Origin: Actinomadura sp. WMMA1423
GTDB taxonomy: Bacteria; Actinomycetota; Actinomycetes; Streptosporangiales; Streptosporangiaceae
NCBI RefSeq assembly: GCF_006547145.1
Contig: NZ_CP041244.1
Span: 3,038,001-3,102,000, forward strand
Reading direction: 5' to 3'
Length of the DNA: 64,000 bases
The notes under the pieces are model-generated. The model did no database searches. It was not told where the DNA came from and worked only from the letters and a program-made list of their open reading frames with translations. The first letter of the stretch is position 1. Each line of letters opens with the position of its first letter. The position numbers and the translations under genes were made by a program. Shown piece by piece: positions 26,133-34,226 of this stretch.

Positions 26133-27107
26133 ATGACCATGCCGTGGCCCGTCGAGCCGATGATGGCCTCTACCGGGGACCTCCCCTCCGACGGCGGGAA
26201 GTGGGGCCTTGAGCTGAAATGGGATGGCGTGCGCGTCCTGTCGCACGTGTCCGCCGACGGCGTCCGGGCCGTCGGGCGGCGCGGCGGCGAGGTGACGAGC
26301 CGCTACCCCGAGCTGTCCGCACTCGCCGACCTGCTGCCCGACCACGACATCGTGCTGGACGGCGAGGTCGTCGCCTTCCAGGACGGGCGGCCCAGCTTCG
26401 AGCGCCTCCAGCGCCGGATGCACGTCGAGCGCCCCGATCCGCGACTGATCCGCGAGGTGCCCGTCCGCTACGTGGTCTTCGACGTCCTCTTCCTGGACGG
26501 GCACCTGCTGTACGACGTGCCCTACGCCGACCGCCGCTCGGTGCTGGCGGAGCTCGACCTCGCCGGCTCGGGCCCCGTGGAGGTGCCCCCGTACCTGCAC
26601 GGCGCCGACCAGGAGCAGGTGGAGGAACTGCTCGCCTTCACCCGCGAGCAGCGGATGGAGGGCCTGCTCGCCAAGCGCCTCGACTCGCCGTACCGTCCGG
26701 GGCGCCGCGTCGACTTCTGGCGCAAGGTGAAGAACTTCATGACGCGCGAGGTCGTCGTCTGCGGCTGGAAGCCCGGGAAGGGGCGGCGCGAGGGCGGCGT
26801 GGGCTCGCTGCTGCTCGGCGAGTACGACCTGAAGGGGCTGCTGGGCTTCGTCGGGCACGTCGGCACCGGCTTCACCGACCGCGCGCTGGACGAGCTGTAC
26901 GAGACGCTGTGGCCGCTGCGGCGTCCTACCAGCCCCTACGACGAGCCCGTTCCGCGCGAGTTCGCGCGCGACGCCCAATGGGTTGAGCCCCGGCTCGTCG
27001 GGGAGGTCGCCTACAGCGCCCGCACCAGGGACGGCCGCCTCCGCTTCCCGTCCTGGCGGGGCCTGCGTGACGACAAGGACCCCCTGGAGGTCACGAGTGA
27101 GCAGTAA
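26133..27107 (+). CDS. ligD: ATP-dependent DNA ligase, LigD ligase-domain type
   Basis: 324 residues. Motif I 'ELKWDGVRV' with the AMP-accepting Lys (~30), motif III 'VLDGEVVAF', IV 'YVVFDVLFLDG', 'EGLLAKRLDSPYRPGRR', motif V 'WRKVKN', and an OB-fold C-domain. It seals nicks and breaks in Ku-dependent end joining. In mycobacteria ligase, polymerase and phosphoesterase are fused in one LigD; here the ligase is a separate gene whose last 11 bp overlap the polymerase gene. No phosphoesterase domain is in the window. Confidence 0.92.
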   Translation: MTMPWPVEPMMASTGDLPSDGGKWGLELKWDGVRVLSHVSADGVRAVGRRGGEVTSRYPELSALADLLPDHDIVLDGEVVAFQDGRPSFERLQRRMHVERPDPRLIREVPVRYVVFDVLFLDGHLLYDVPYADRRSVLAELDLAGSGPVEVPPYLHGADQEQVEELLAFTREQRMEGLLAKRLDSPYRPGRRVDFWRKVKNFMTREVVVCGWKPGKGRREGGVGSLLLGEYDLKGLLGFVGHVGTGFTDRALDELYETLWPLRRPTSPYDEPVPREFARDAQWVEPRLVGEVAYSARTRDGRLRFPSWRGLRDDKDPLEVTSEQ

Positions 27108-28005
27108 GAGGACCGCCGTCGACGTGGACGGCCGTCAGCTCTCCCTCTCCAACCTCGACAAGAACCTGTACCCGGAGTTCACCAAGGGCGAGGTCATCGA
27201 CTACTACGCCCGCGTCGCCCCGGTCATGCTCCCCCACCTGAAGGACCGCCCCGCCACCCGCATCCGCTGGCCGGACGGGGTCGACGGCGGCAAGTTCTTC
27301 GAGAAGAACGCCCCCTCCCACACCCCGGACTGGGTCCGGACGGCGACGGTCCCCACCCCCGGCAGCTCCAAGGGCCGCGACACCCTCGACTTCGTCGTCG
27401 TGGACGACCTCGCGACGCTCGTGTGGTGCGCGAACCTCGCCGCGCTGGAGCTGCACGTCCCGCAGTGGAAGGTCGGGCCGCGCGGCAAGGTGCACGCCCC
27501 CGACCTCGTGGTCTTCGACCTGGACCCGGGCCCGCCCGCGACGGTCGTGCAGGCGTGCGAGGTGGCCGCCCTGCTGCGCGACGTGCTCGCCGAGGACGGC
27601 CTCGACTCCTACCCGAAGACGAGCGGCAAGAAGGGACTGCACCTCTACGTCCCGATCAAGGAGCCCGGGGAGGCCGAGCGGACGTCGGAGTACGCCAAGG
27701 CCGCCGCGCAGCGCCTGGCCGAGGAGAACCCCCGGCTGGTCGTGGCGAAGATGGACAGGCGGCTGCGCAAGGGGAAGATCTTCGTCGACTGGAGCCAGAA
27801 CAACCCCGCCAAGACGACCGTCGCGCCCTACTCGCTGCGCGCCGGGAACCGCCCCTCGGTCTCGACGCCCATCACCTGGGACGAGCTGGAGTCGTGCGGG
27901 GACGCCGCCGATCTCGTCTTCGGCCCGGAGGACGTCCTCACCCGAGTGGACAAGCACGGCGACCTCCTGGAACCCCTTCTGAAGGACCACCAGCCGCTGC
28001 CCTGA
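27097..28005 (+). CDS. ligD: LigD-type primase-polymerase (NHEJ)
   Basis: 302 residues from a GTG at 27097 with GGAGG 7 nt upstream, overlapping the ligase gene. Archaeo-eukaryotic primase fold: 'LSNLDKNLYPEFTKGEVIDY', 'DLVVFDLDPGPP' with the metal-binding D-x-D, 'TSGKKGLHLYVPI', and 'IFVDWSQNNPAKTTVAPYS' with the third Asp. The enzyme fills gaps and adds ribonucleotides at broken ends before ligation. Translational coupling with the ligase gene and the divergent ku make a complete two-component NHEJ set. Confidence 0.93.
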   Translation: MSSKRTAVDVDGRQLSLSNLDKNLYPEFTKGEVIDYYARVAPVMLPHLKDRPATRIRWPDGVDGGKFFEKNAPSHTPDWVRTATVPTPGSSKGRDTLDFVVVDDLATLVWCANLAALELHVPQWKVGPRGKVHAPDLVVFDLDPGPPATVVQACEVAALLRDVLAEDGLDSYPKTSGKKGLHLYVPIKEPGEAERTSEYAKAAAQRLAEENPRLVVAKMDRRLRKGKIFVDWSQNNPAKTTVAPYSLRAGNRPSVSTPITWDELESCGDAADLVFGPEDVLTRVDKHGDLLEPLLKDHQPLP

Positions 28006-28110
28006 GCGACTTCCGCGTTCCGCATGCCCTATGTGTTCGAATCGGCACGCTCCGGGACGGCCTTCCGTCACCATGGTGCGCGGGGACACCACGGGTGGAA
28101 GGAACGAACG

Positions 28111-29436
28111 TTGTCGCACAACCACCACTACGACGCCGTAGTGCTGGGCGGGGGCACCGCGGGCGAGATGGTCGCGACCGGCCTCGCCCGCGCCGGACGG
28201 GGCGTCGCGCTCGTCGAGAGCCGCCTCGTCGGCGGGGAGTCGCCGTACTTCGCGTGCGTCCCGTCCAAGTCGCTGCTGCTGTCGGCCCGGCGGGGCGAGA
28301 CGTGGGAGTCGGCGCTCGCCCGCCGGGACGGCCTGGCCGGGCACCGGGGCGACGACGCCGCCGTCGCGCGGATGGCCGAGGCGGGGGTGGCCGTCCTGCG
28401 CGGCCGGGGCCAGGTCCTCGACCACGGCCGGATCGAGGTGGACGGCGCCGTGCACGGATTCGGCGACCTCGTCGTGTGCACCGGCAGCGAGCCCGTCATC
28501 CCGCCCGTCGAGGGCCTCGCCGACGTGCCCCTGTGGACGAGCGCCGAGGCCCTGTCGGTCTCCGACCTCCCGCGCCGGCTGGTGATCCTCGGCGGCGGCC
28601 CGGTCGGGTGCGAGCTGGCACAGGTGTACGCGGCGTTCGGGTCGCAGGTCGCGGTCGTCGAGGCGTCCGGGCGGCTGCTGACCGCGGAGGCGCCGTTCGC
28701 GGGCGAGGTGCTCGCGGACGCGCTGCGCCGGATGGGCGTCGACCTGCGGCTCGGCATCGCCGTCGCCGACGTGGAGCGCAAGGACGTCGGGCTGCGGCTG
28801 TGGCTGTCGGACGGCGGCACCCTCGACGCCGACCGCGTCCTCGTCGCCGCGGGGCGCCGTCCCCGCGTGCAGGGCCTCGGGCTGGAGAACCTCGGCATCG
28901 ACCTCGCCGCCGGCCGCGGGATCCCCGTGGACGAGACGTGCCGCGTCCCGTCCCGCGCCGGGAGCGTGTGGGCGGCGGGCGACGTCACCGGCATCGCCCG
29001 CACCACGCACGCCGCCCGCTACCAGGCGCAGGTGGCGCTGTCGAACCTGCTCGGGCGCCGCCGGAAGGCCGACTACCGCGCCATCCCCCGCGTCGTCTAC
29101 ACGACGCCCACCGTCTACTCCGTGGGGGTCTCCCCCAGGCAGGCGGAGGAACTCGGAATAGACCTCCTCACCGCCGGGTACGACCTCGCCTCGACGGCCC
29201 GGGCGGCGGTCGAGGCCGACGAGCGCGGCCGGGTGGAGTTGTACGCGGACCGCGCCCGCGGGCTGCTGGTCGGGGCCGCCGCCGCCGGCCTGGGGGCCGA
29301 GGAGTGGATGAGTGAGATCGCGCTGGCCATCCGGGCGGAGACGCCGCTGAGCCTGCTCGCCGACGTCGTCCACGCGTTCCCGACCCACGGCGAGTCGGTC
29401 GAGGCCCCGCTGCGGGAACTGGCCGGACGGCTGTGA
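28111..29436 (+). CDS. FAD-dependent pyridine-nucleotide oxidoreductase lacking one redox-disulfide Cys
   Basis: 441 residues from the TTG at 28111, chosen because GGAAGGA precedes it and the FAD fingerprint begins at once: 'YDAVVLGGGTAGEMVATGLA' (~7-26). A second Rossmann motif is 'RLVILGGGPVGCELAQVYAA' (NAD(P)H), and 'VWAAGDVTG' is the FAD-closing motif. The family's redox segment GG-x-C-x4-C-PSK reads 'GGESPYFACVPSKSLL': the first Cys is Ser, the second remains. The C-terminal His-Pro motif is also altered ('VHAFPTHGES'). It resembles dihydrolipoamide/mercuric reductases but probably cannot form the disulfide, so a different acceptor is expected. Confidence 0.85.
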   Translation: MSHNHHYDAVVLGGGTAGEMVATGLARAGRGVALVESRLVGGESPYFACVPSKSLLLSARRGETWESALARRDGLAGHRGDDAAVARMAEAGVAVLRGRGQVLDHGRIEVDGAVHGFGDLVVCTGSEPVIPPVEGLADVPLWTSAEALSVSDLPRRLVILGGGPVGCELAQVYAAFGSQVAVVEASGRLLTAEAPFAGEVLADALRRMGVDLRLGIAVADVERKDVGLRLWLSDGGTLDADRVLVAAGRRPRVQGLGLENLGIDLAAGRGIPVDETCRVPSRAGSVWAAGDVTGIARTTHAARYQAQVALSNLLGRRRKADYRAIPRVVYTTPTVYSVGVSPRQAEELGIDLLTAGYDLASTARAAVEADERGRVELYADRARGLLVGAAAAGLGAEEWMSEIALAIRAETPLSLLADVVHAFPTHGESVEAPLRELAGRL

Positions 29437-29542
29437 ACCCCGGGCCGGCGGTGGAGCCGCGAAGGAGGCGAGCGCGAGAAGGCGCCCTAGCCCGGGACGG
29501 CCGTGAACTCGAGACGGCCGCGGACCCTGAGGAGGACCCCTG

Positions 29543-29731
29543 ATGAGCGAGACCGACGACCTGGCACAGCCCGCTCCCGACGACGCCGACGAGGCCGACG
29601 CCGCCGAGCAGCGCGCCGTCCTCGACGAGGAGGACGGCGTCGAGCGGGGCCCGATGCCCGACGACGCCAACGAGGCCGACGCCGCCGAGCAGCGGCTCGA
29701 GGTGCGGCTGGACGAGGACGACTACCGCTGA
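29543..29731 (+). CDS. Small acidic protein with an internal repeat (62 aa)
   Basis: Very acidic; 'PDDADEADAAEQRAVLDEED' and 'PDDANEADAAEQRLEVRLDE' are two imperfect copies of one ~22-residue unit, ending 'DDYR'. GGAGGACCCCTG lies before the ATG. Short acidic proteins of this kind are widely conserved in actinomycetes, function unknown. Placed 106 bp after the flavoprotein gene. Confidence 0.7.
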   Translation: MSETDDLAQPAPDDADEADAAEQRAVLDEEDGVERGPMPDDANEADAAEQRLEVRLDEDDYR

Positions 29732-29939
29732 CCGCCTGGCCCCCGGCACAGGCAGGAAGGCTGACGGAAAGGCCGGGGCACGACCGTCGCGGCCTCCGCC
29801 GGGAATACACTGACCTGCGCGAAGGAACGACGGCGGGCGTGGCCCGTGACCAACCGAGTTACTCGCGCGTAGGATGATGAGATTGTTTCCCGGTGACGGA
29901 CGACCCCCATCCGTCCCCACGATTGCGTGATCGGAGAGT

Positions 29940-30572
29940 GTGGTGACCGCGACCCCGGACGCCCGCCCCCGTGGCACGAGGCTGCCGCGACTGGCTCGCC
30001 GCAAGCAACTGCTCGGCGCGGCCCAGGAGGTGTTCGTCGCGCAGGGGTACCACGCGGCGGCGATGGACGAGATCGCCGAGCGTGCGGGCGTCAGCAAACC
30101 GGTGCTCTACCAGCACTTCCCGGGCAAGCTGGAGCTGTACCTGGCGCTGCTCGACGAGCACGCCGAGGCCCTTGTGAAGATCGTCCGCGAGGCGCTGGAG
30201 TCCACCACGGACAACAAGCTGCGCGTGCAGGCGAGCATGCAGGCCTTCTACGACTTCGTGGCGGGCGACGGCGAGGCGTACCGGCTGGTCTTCGAGTCCG
30301 ACCTGCGCAACGTCGCGCCCGTCCGGGCCCGCGTCGACCGCGCCAACCAGCAGTGCGCCGAGATGATCGCGCAGGTCATCGCCGAGGACACCAACGCCCC
30401 GGCCGAGGAGGCGCACCTGCTCGGCATGGGCCTGGTCGGCATGGCCGAGGTCAGCGCCCGCTTCTGGCTCTCCCAGCACCGGGCGATCCCCAAGGACACC
30501 GCCGAGAAGATCATCGCGCGGCTGGCCTGGCGCGGCATCTCCGGCTTCCCGCGCACCACCGACCAGGGCTGA
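29940..30572 (+). CDS. TetR family regulator
   Basis: 210 residues from a GTG start (a second GTG follows directly). HTH: 'RRKQLLGAAQEVFVAQGYHA', 'AMDEIAERAGVSKPVLYQHF', 'PGKLELYLALLDEH' (~20-73). The C-domain ('FYDFVAGDGEAYRLVFESDL') is of the type found in the TetR that sits beside DUF3107 in actinobacteria (Rv3208 in M. tuberculosis). Followed 130 bp later by the DUF3107 gene, as in that conserved arrangement. Ligand unknown. Confidence 0.9.
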   Translation: MVTATPDARPRGTRLPRLARRKQLLGAAQEVFVAQGYHAAAMDEIAERAGVSKPVLYQHFPGKLELYLALLDEHAEALVKIVREALESTTDNKLRVQASMQAFYDFVAGDGEAYRLVFESDLRNVAPVRARVDRANQQCAEMIAQVIAEDTNAPAEEAHLLGMGLVGMAEVSARFWLSQHRAIPKDTAEKIIARLAWRGISGFPRTTDQG

Positions 30573-30702
30573 CCCCCACCGGGATCGGGGAAAGTTCACC
30601 CTCGGCACAACCGGCCGTCGGCGCGTCCGGCGATCTACGTGCGACCATCGGAGGCGAGCCCGCCGGCGGTCGGCGGGACGCGCCGGACGACGGAGGCATC
30701 GC

Positions 30703-30936
30703 GTGCAGGTTCGCATCGGGGTCCAGAACGTGGCCAGGGAGCTCGTGGTCGACACCGACCAGACGGCCGACGAGGTCCAGGACGCGCTGGGGGCGGCGCT
30801 CGCCGACCCGCACGGCGTGCTGGTGCTGAAGGACCGCCGCGCCGGCCGGGTCGTCCTCCCGGGGGCCCGCGTCGGCTACCTGGAGATCTCCGAGGACGAG
30901 CAGCGCAGCGTCGGATTCGGAACGCAGTACACCTGA
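30703..30936 (+). CDS. DUF3107 family protein
   Basis: 77 residues from a GTG start: 'MQVRIGVQNVARELVVDTDQ', 'ADEVQDALGAALADPHGVLV', ending 'ARVGYLEISEDEQRSVGFGT'. This matches the small actinobacterial DUF3107 family (Rv3208A/TB9.4), an α/β fold resembling ATP-binding or ferredoxin-like modules with unknown role. Its position behind a TetR gene is conserved. Confidence 0.88.
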   Translation: MQVRIGVQNVARELVVDTDQTADEVQDALGAALADPHGVLVLKDRRAGRVVLPGARVGYLEISEDEQRSVGFGTQYT

Positions 30937-31089
30937 GCGGGCATCGTCACTGAGCGAGCCCCGCCCCCGGGCAGGCACCGCACCCGGGCAGGCACCGCAG
31001 CCGAGCCCGCAGCACGCCCGCCCGCCGGCCGCTCGACGCCCGCGGTACCTGGGCTTTACGCACTTCCCACTCCTCTTGACCTGGGTTTT

Positions 31090-31113
31090 GTTTCAACCCG
31101 GTGGGAGGGGCAT
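31090..31113 (+). promoter_or_regulatory. Candidate stress-sigma promoter for the GlsB/YeaQ gene
   Basis: GTTT (31090-31093), 14 nt, GGGCAT (31108-31113), about 50 bp before the start codon. It matches GTTT-N14-16-GGGTAT-like σB-group promoters with one base changed, and shares the GGGCAT box with the CsbD promoter candidate. Confidence 0.4.
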
Positions 31114-31164
31114 ATCGATCACCGACTCGGGCCACCGGCCCACCGAATGGAAAGGTTGATCGAT

Positions 31165-31458
31165 ATGCTCACGACGATCCTTTGGTTCATCGTGGTCGGT
31201 GCCGTCATCGGAGCCGTCGCACGGCTCGTCGTCCCCGGCAAGAACCCGATCGGCATCCTGCTGACGATCCTCGTCGGGATCGTCGGCGCGATCCTCGGCG
31301 GCGTCGTCGCGGACGCCCTCGGAGCGGGCACCCTCGTCGCCCTCGTCTTCGCGGTGGTGATCGCCGCCGTGGGCGTCGCGGCGCTGACCGCGATGAACTC
31401 CCGCGGCCACGGTCGCGGCCGCGGCCGCGGCTGGCGGACCGGGCACCGGACCCACTGA
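31165..31458 (+). CDS. GlsB/YeaQ/YmgE family stress membrane protein
   Basis: 97 residues from the ATG at 31165, with GGAAAGG 9 nt upstream. Three hydrophobic helices: 'ILWFIVVGAVIGAVARLVV', then 'GILLTILVGIVGAILGGVVA', then 'LVALVFAVVIAAVGVAALTA'. The 'PGKNPIG' loop is the signature of the transglycosylase-associated/YeaQ family. The basic tail is 'GRGRGRGWRTGHRTH'. The family is induced by general stress; precise function unknown. Closed by a strong hairpin. Confidence 0.9.
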   Translation: MLTTILWFIVVGAVIGAVARLVVPGKNPIGILLTILVGIVGAILGGVVADALGAGTLVALVFAVVIAAVGVAALTAMNSRGHGRGRGRGWRTGHRTH

Positions 31459-31474
31459 CCCGCGCCACCCCGAT

Positions 31475-31508
31475 GGAAGCCCCCGCCTCCCCCAGGGCGG
31501 GGGCTTCC
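31475..31508 (+). terminator. Rho-independent-type hairpin after the GlsB gene
   Basis: Perfect 13-bp arms GGAAGCCCCCGCC (31475-31487) and GGCGGGGGCTTCC (31496-31508), 8-nt loop, 17 bp after the stop codon. Confidence 0.85.
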
Positions 31509-31892
31509 GTAGTTTCCGGATGTCCGGATGTGGCCGTCGGCGCGCCGCGCCCCGATCGGGCCCGCGGCCCCCGTCCCCGCGGGGCGCATAACGCCTGGCG
31601 GGCCGGGGACGGAATAGATGAAAGCGTGGAAACGTTGGGCACGGTGACCGGCTATTGGTGTAAGCGACTAACGGTCGGTACACTGCGTCGCGGAGTGTGA
31701 CCGCACGCAGCCACGGTGAGTGACTGCTTTCAACCCCTGAATGCGGTCGCCGAAGAATTTGATCAACGGCTGGTCCCTCCCGCGCGAGCGCGCGGCCACA
31801 GGAACGGCGGGCAACGCCGGCCGGGCGGCTTCACGCCGTCGAGCCGCGCCGCACCCGGGAGCGGAGACCCCGCATATTGGAGGCTGAAAGCC

Positions 31893-33413
31893 CTGACTAC
31901 CTTTCGTGAACTCGGGGTCGTCCCCGAGATAGCAGACGCCCTCGAAGCCGAAGGCATCGTGGAGGCGTTCCCCATCCAGGAGCTCGCCCTGCCGATCGCG
32001 CTGGGCGGCCACGACATCATCGGCCAGGCCCGCACGGGCACCGGCAAGACCCTGGCGTTCGGCGCCGCGCTGCTGCAGCGCATCGAGCACGGCAACCGCG
32101 AGCCGCGCGCGCTCGTCGTCGCCCCGACCCGCGAGCTGGCCCTCCAGGTCACCGACGACCTCCTGGTCGCCGGCGGCAAGCTCGGCACCCGCGTCCTGTC
32201 GGTCTACGGCGGGCGCGCCTACGAGCCCCAGATCGAGGCGCTGCGCGAGGGCGTCGACGTCGTCGTCGGCACCCCGGGCCGGCTCCTCGACCTCGTCAAG
32301 CAGAAGTACCTCGACCTCTCCAAGGTCGGCGTGCTGGTGCTGGACGAGGCCGACCGCATGCTCGACCTGGGCTTCCTGCCCGACATCGAGCGCATCATCG
32401 ACCGGATCCCGGCGCAGCGCCAGACCATGCTCTTCTCGGCGACGATGCCGGGCGAGATCGCCGCGCTGTCGCGCCGGTACCTGACCCGCCCGACCAACGT
32501 CCGCGCCGAGTCGCACACCGAGTCGGACGCGACGCCGCAGGTCGTCCAGCACGTCTTCCAGGCCCACCAGATGGACAAGCCGGAGATGCTGGCCCGCCTG
32601 CTGCAGGCCGAGGGGCGCGGGCTCACCATGGTCTTCTGCCAGACGAAGCGGGCGTGCGACCGCGTGGCCGCCGACCTCGCGCAGCGCGGCTTCGACGCCG
32701 CCGCCGTGCACGGCGACCTCGGGCAGAGCCAGCGCGAGCGGGCGCTGCGCGCGTTCCGCAACGGCAAGATCAGCGTGCTGGTGGCCACCGACGTGGCGGC
32801 CCGCGGCCTCGACGTCGACGACGTCACCCACGTCGTGAACTACGAGTGCCCCGACAGCGCCGACACCTACGTGCACCGCATCGGCCGGACCGGCCGTGCG
32901 GGCAAGGAGGGCGTCGCCGTCACGCTCGTCGACTGGTCCGACCTCCCCCGGTGGAAGCTGATCAACGGCACGCTCGACCTGCCGTTCGCCGCCCTGGAGG
33001 AGACCTACTCGACGTCCCCGCACTACTTCGAGGCGCTCGGCATCCCCGAGGGCACGAAGGGGACGCTGCCCGCCGACAAGCGGGGCGGCCTCGCCGGGCT
33101 CGACGCCGAGGAGCTGGAGGACATCGGCGAGACCGGCAAGGTCCGCAGCCACGACCGCGGCCGCGAGCGCGAGCGCGACCGGGACCACGACCGGGAACGT
33201 CCCCGGCCGCGGCGCCGCAAGCGCAACCGCACCCGCACGCGGGCCGGCCAGCCCGTGGAGGCGGGGGCCGCGGAGTCCGAGACCGCCGCCGACGACAACG
33301 TCGTCGACGCGGTCGCCACCGAGCGCAAGCGCAGCCGACCCCGCCGCCGCACCCGCGCCGGCAAGCCGGCCGCGGCCGCGGGCGGGACCGCCGAGGCGTC
33401 CCAGACCGCCTGA
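31893..33413 (+). CDS. DEAD-box RNA helicase (RhlE/CsdA-like)
   Basis: Reads as 506 residues if started at the CTG at 31893, which has GGAGG 9 nt upstream and gives 'TTFRELGVVPEIADALEAEG', the family's usual N-terminus. No ATG, GTG or TTG is in frame nearby; the next is a GTG at 31716, which would add 59 unlike residues. Motifs: Q 'FPIQE', I 'ARTGTGKT', Ib 'TPGR', II 'DEAD', III 'SAT', V 'ATDVAARGLD', VI 'HRIGRTGRAGK'. The basic tail ('RPRRRKRNRTRTRAG') suits RNA binding. It probably unwinds rRNA or mRNA structures at low temperature; homologue of Rv3211. Confidence 0.88.
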   Translation: MTTFRELGVVPEIADALEAEGIVEAFPIQELALPIALGGHDIIGQARTGTGKTLAFGAALLQRIEHGNREPRALVVAPTRELALQVTDDLLVAGGKLGTRVLSVYGGRAYEPQIEALREGVDVVVGTPGRLLDLVKQKYLDLSKVGVLVLDEADRMLDLGFLPDIERIIDRIPAQRQTMLFSATMPGEIAALSRRYLTRPTNVRAESHTESDATPQVVQHVFQAHQMDKPEMLARLLQAEGRGLTMVFCQTKRACDRVAADLAQRGFDAAAVHGDLGQSQRERALRAFRNGKISVLVATDVAARGLDVDDVTHVVNYECPDSADTYVHRIGRTGRAGKEGVAVTLVDWSDLPRWKLINGTLDLPFAALEETYSTSPHYFEALGIPEGTKGTLPADKRGGLAGLDAEELEDIGETGKVRSHDRGRERERDRDHDRERPRPRRRKRNRTRTRAGQPVEAGAAESETAADDNVVDAVATERKRSRPRRRTRAGKPAAAAGGTAEASQTA

Positions 33414-33431
33414 CCGGCGGCGGAGCACCAG

Positions 33432-33459
33432 GCCGCGAGACTCACCCAGGTCTCGCGGC
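33432..33459. terminator. Hairpin between convergent helicase and GDPD genes
   Basis: GCCGCGAGAC (33432-33441) and GTCTCGCGGC (33450-33459), perfect 10-bp stem, loop TCACCCAG; it overlaps the GDPD stop codon. Confidence 0.6.
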
Positions 33460-34158
33460 TCGCGTTCCTTCCGGGCCTTCTCCCTCGCGCATCCTGAGGG
33501 CGAGGCCCGGATGGTCGGTGACGAGGACGGCGACGCGCGGATCTCCGAGGAACCGGCGCATGACGGGCTCGGCGTTGACCGTCCAGATCATCGCGGGGAT
33601 CCCGGCGCGCCCGCACTGGCGCAGCACGCCGACCCGGGCGAGCCGGTGGTTGAGCGCGACCATGTCGGCGCCCGCCCGCCGGATCAGCCGCAGCGGCGCG
33701 AAGTCGTGCGCGGCGCCCCGCTCCCACAGGTTGCGCCCGACCGACAGGGCCGTGCGCGTCCCAGGGAAGCTCTTCTTGATCTCCATGAGGGACGTGACCT
33801 CGCGGGTCGTCACCACGAAGTCCTCCGCGCCGAAGGCCTCCATCGCGAGCGCGACGGTCTCGTGCTCGCAGCCGCGCTCCTTGAGGTCCAGATGGCCCTT
33901 GGCCCGGCCGGCGATGATCTTCATGGCGTCGGCGACCAGCGGGACGGGCCGCACCGCGAGCTCCTGGACCCGCTCGTAGCTGAGCCGGCTCAGCCGCCGG
34001 CCGCCGACCTCGGGGTCGTGGTGGACGACGAGCCGGCCGTCCCCGGTCCGCCTGATGTCGATCTCGACGTACTCGGCGCCCGAGGCCGCGGCCTCGCCGA
34101 GACCCGTCAGGCCCGCCTCGTCACGGCGGTGCGCGGAGATGGCAGGCATGGCGACCAC
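33442..34158 (-). CDS. Glycerophosphodiester phosphodiesterase family protein
   Basis: 238 residues (235 if the ATG at 34149 is used). 'ISAHRRDEAGLTGLGEAAAS' gives the His-Arg of the active site, and 'GAEYVEIDIRRTGDGRLVVH' with 'HDP' gives the metal-binding Glu-Asp and catalytic His. 'GHLDLKE' and 'MIWTVNAEPVMRRFL' are later TIM-barrel strands. The usual Asn of HR..EN is replaced by 'DEAG'. The enzyme splits glycerophosphodiesters to glycerol-3-phosphate plus alcohol; no signal peptide, so cytosolic. Confidence 0.88.
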   Translation of the reverse strand: MVAMPAISAHRRDEAGLTGLGEAAASGAEYVEIDIRRTGDGRLVVHHDPEVGGRRLSRLSYERVQELAVRPVPLVADAMKIIAGRAKGHLDLKERGCEHETVALAMEAFGAEDFVVTTREVTSLMEIKKSFPGTRTALSVGRNLWERGAAHDFAPLRLIRRAGADMVALNHRLARVGVLRQCGRAGIPAMIWTVNAEPVMRRFLGDPRVAVLVTDHPGLALRMREGEGPEGTRAARPG

Positions 34159-34226
34159 GCTGGCGACGCTACCACCGAAGATTTCTTACCGAAGCACCCA
34201 GCCGCCCATTGACTAAGGTTTCCACC

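Noticed and set aside
31716..31892. 59-codon N-terminal extension of the DEAD helicase
   Set aside because: Sequence unlike the family, includes promoter-like region; kept only as an alternative start.
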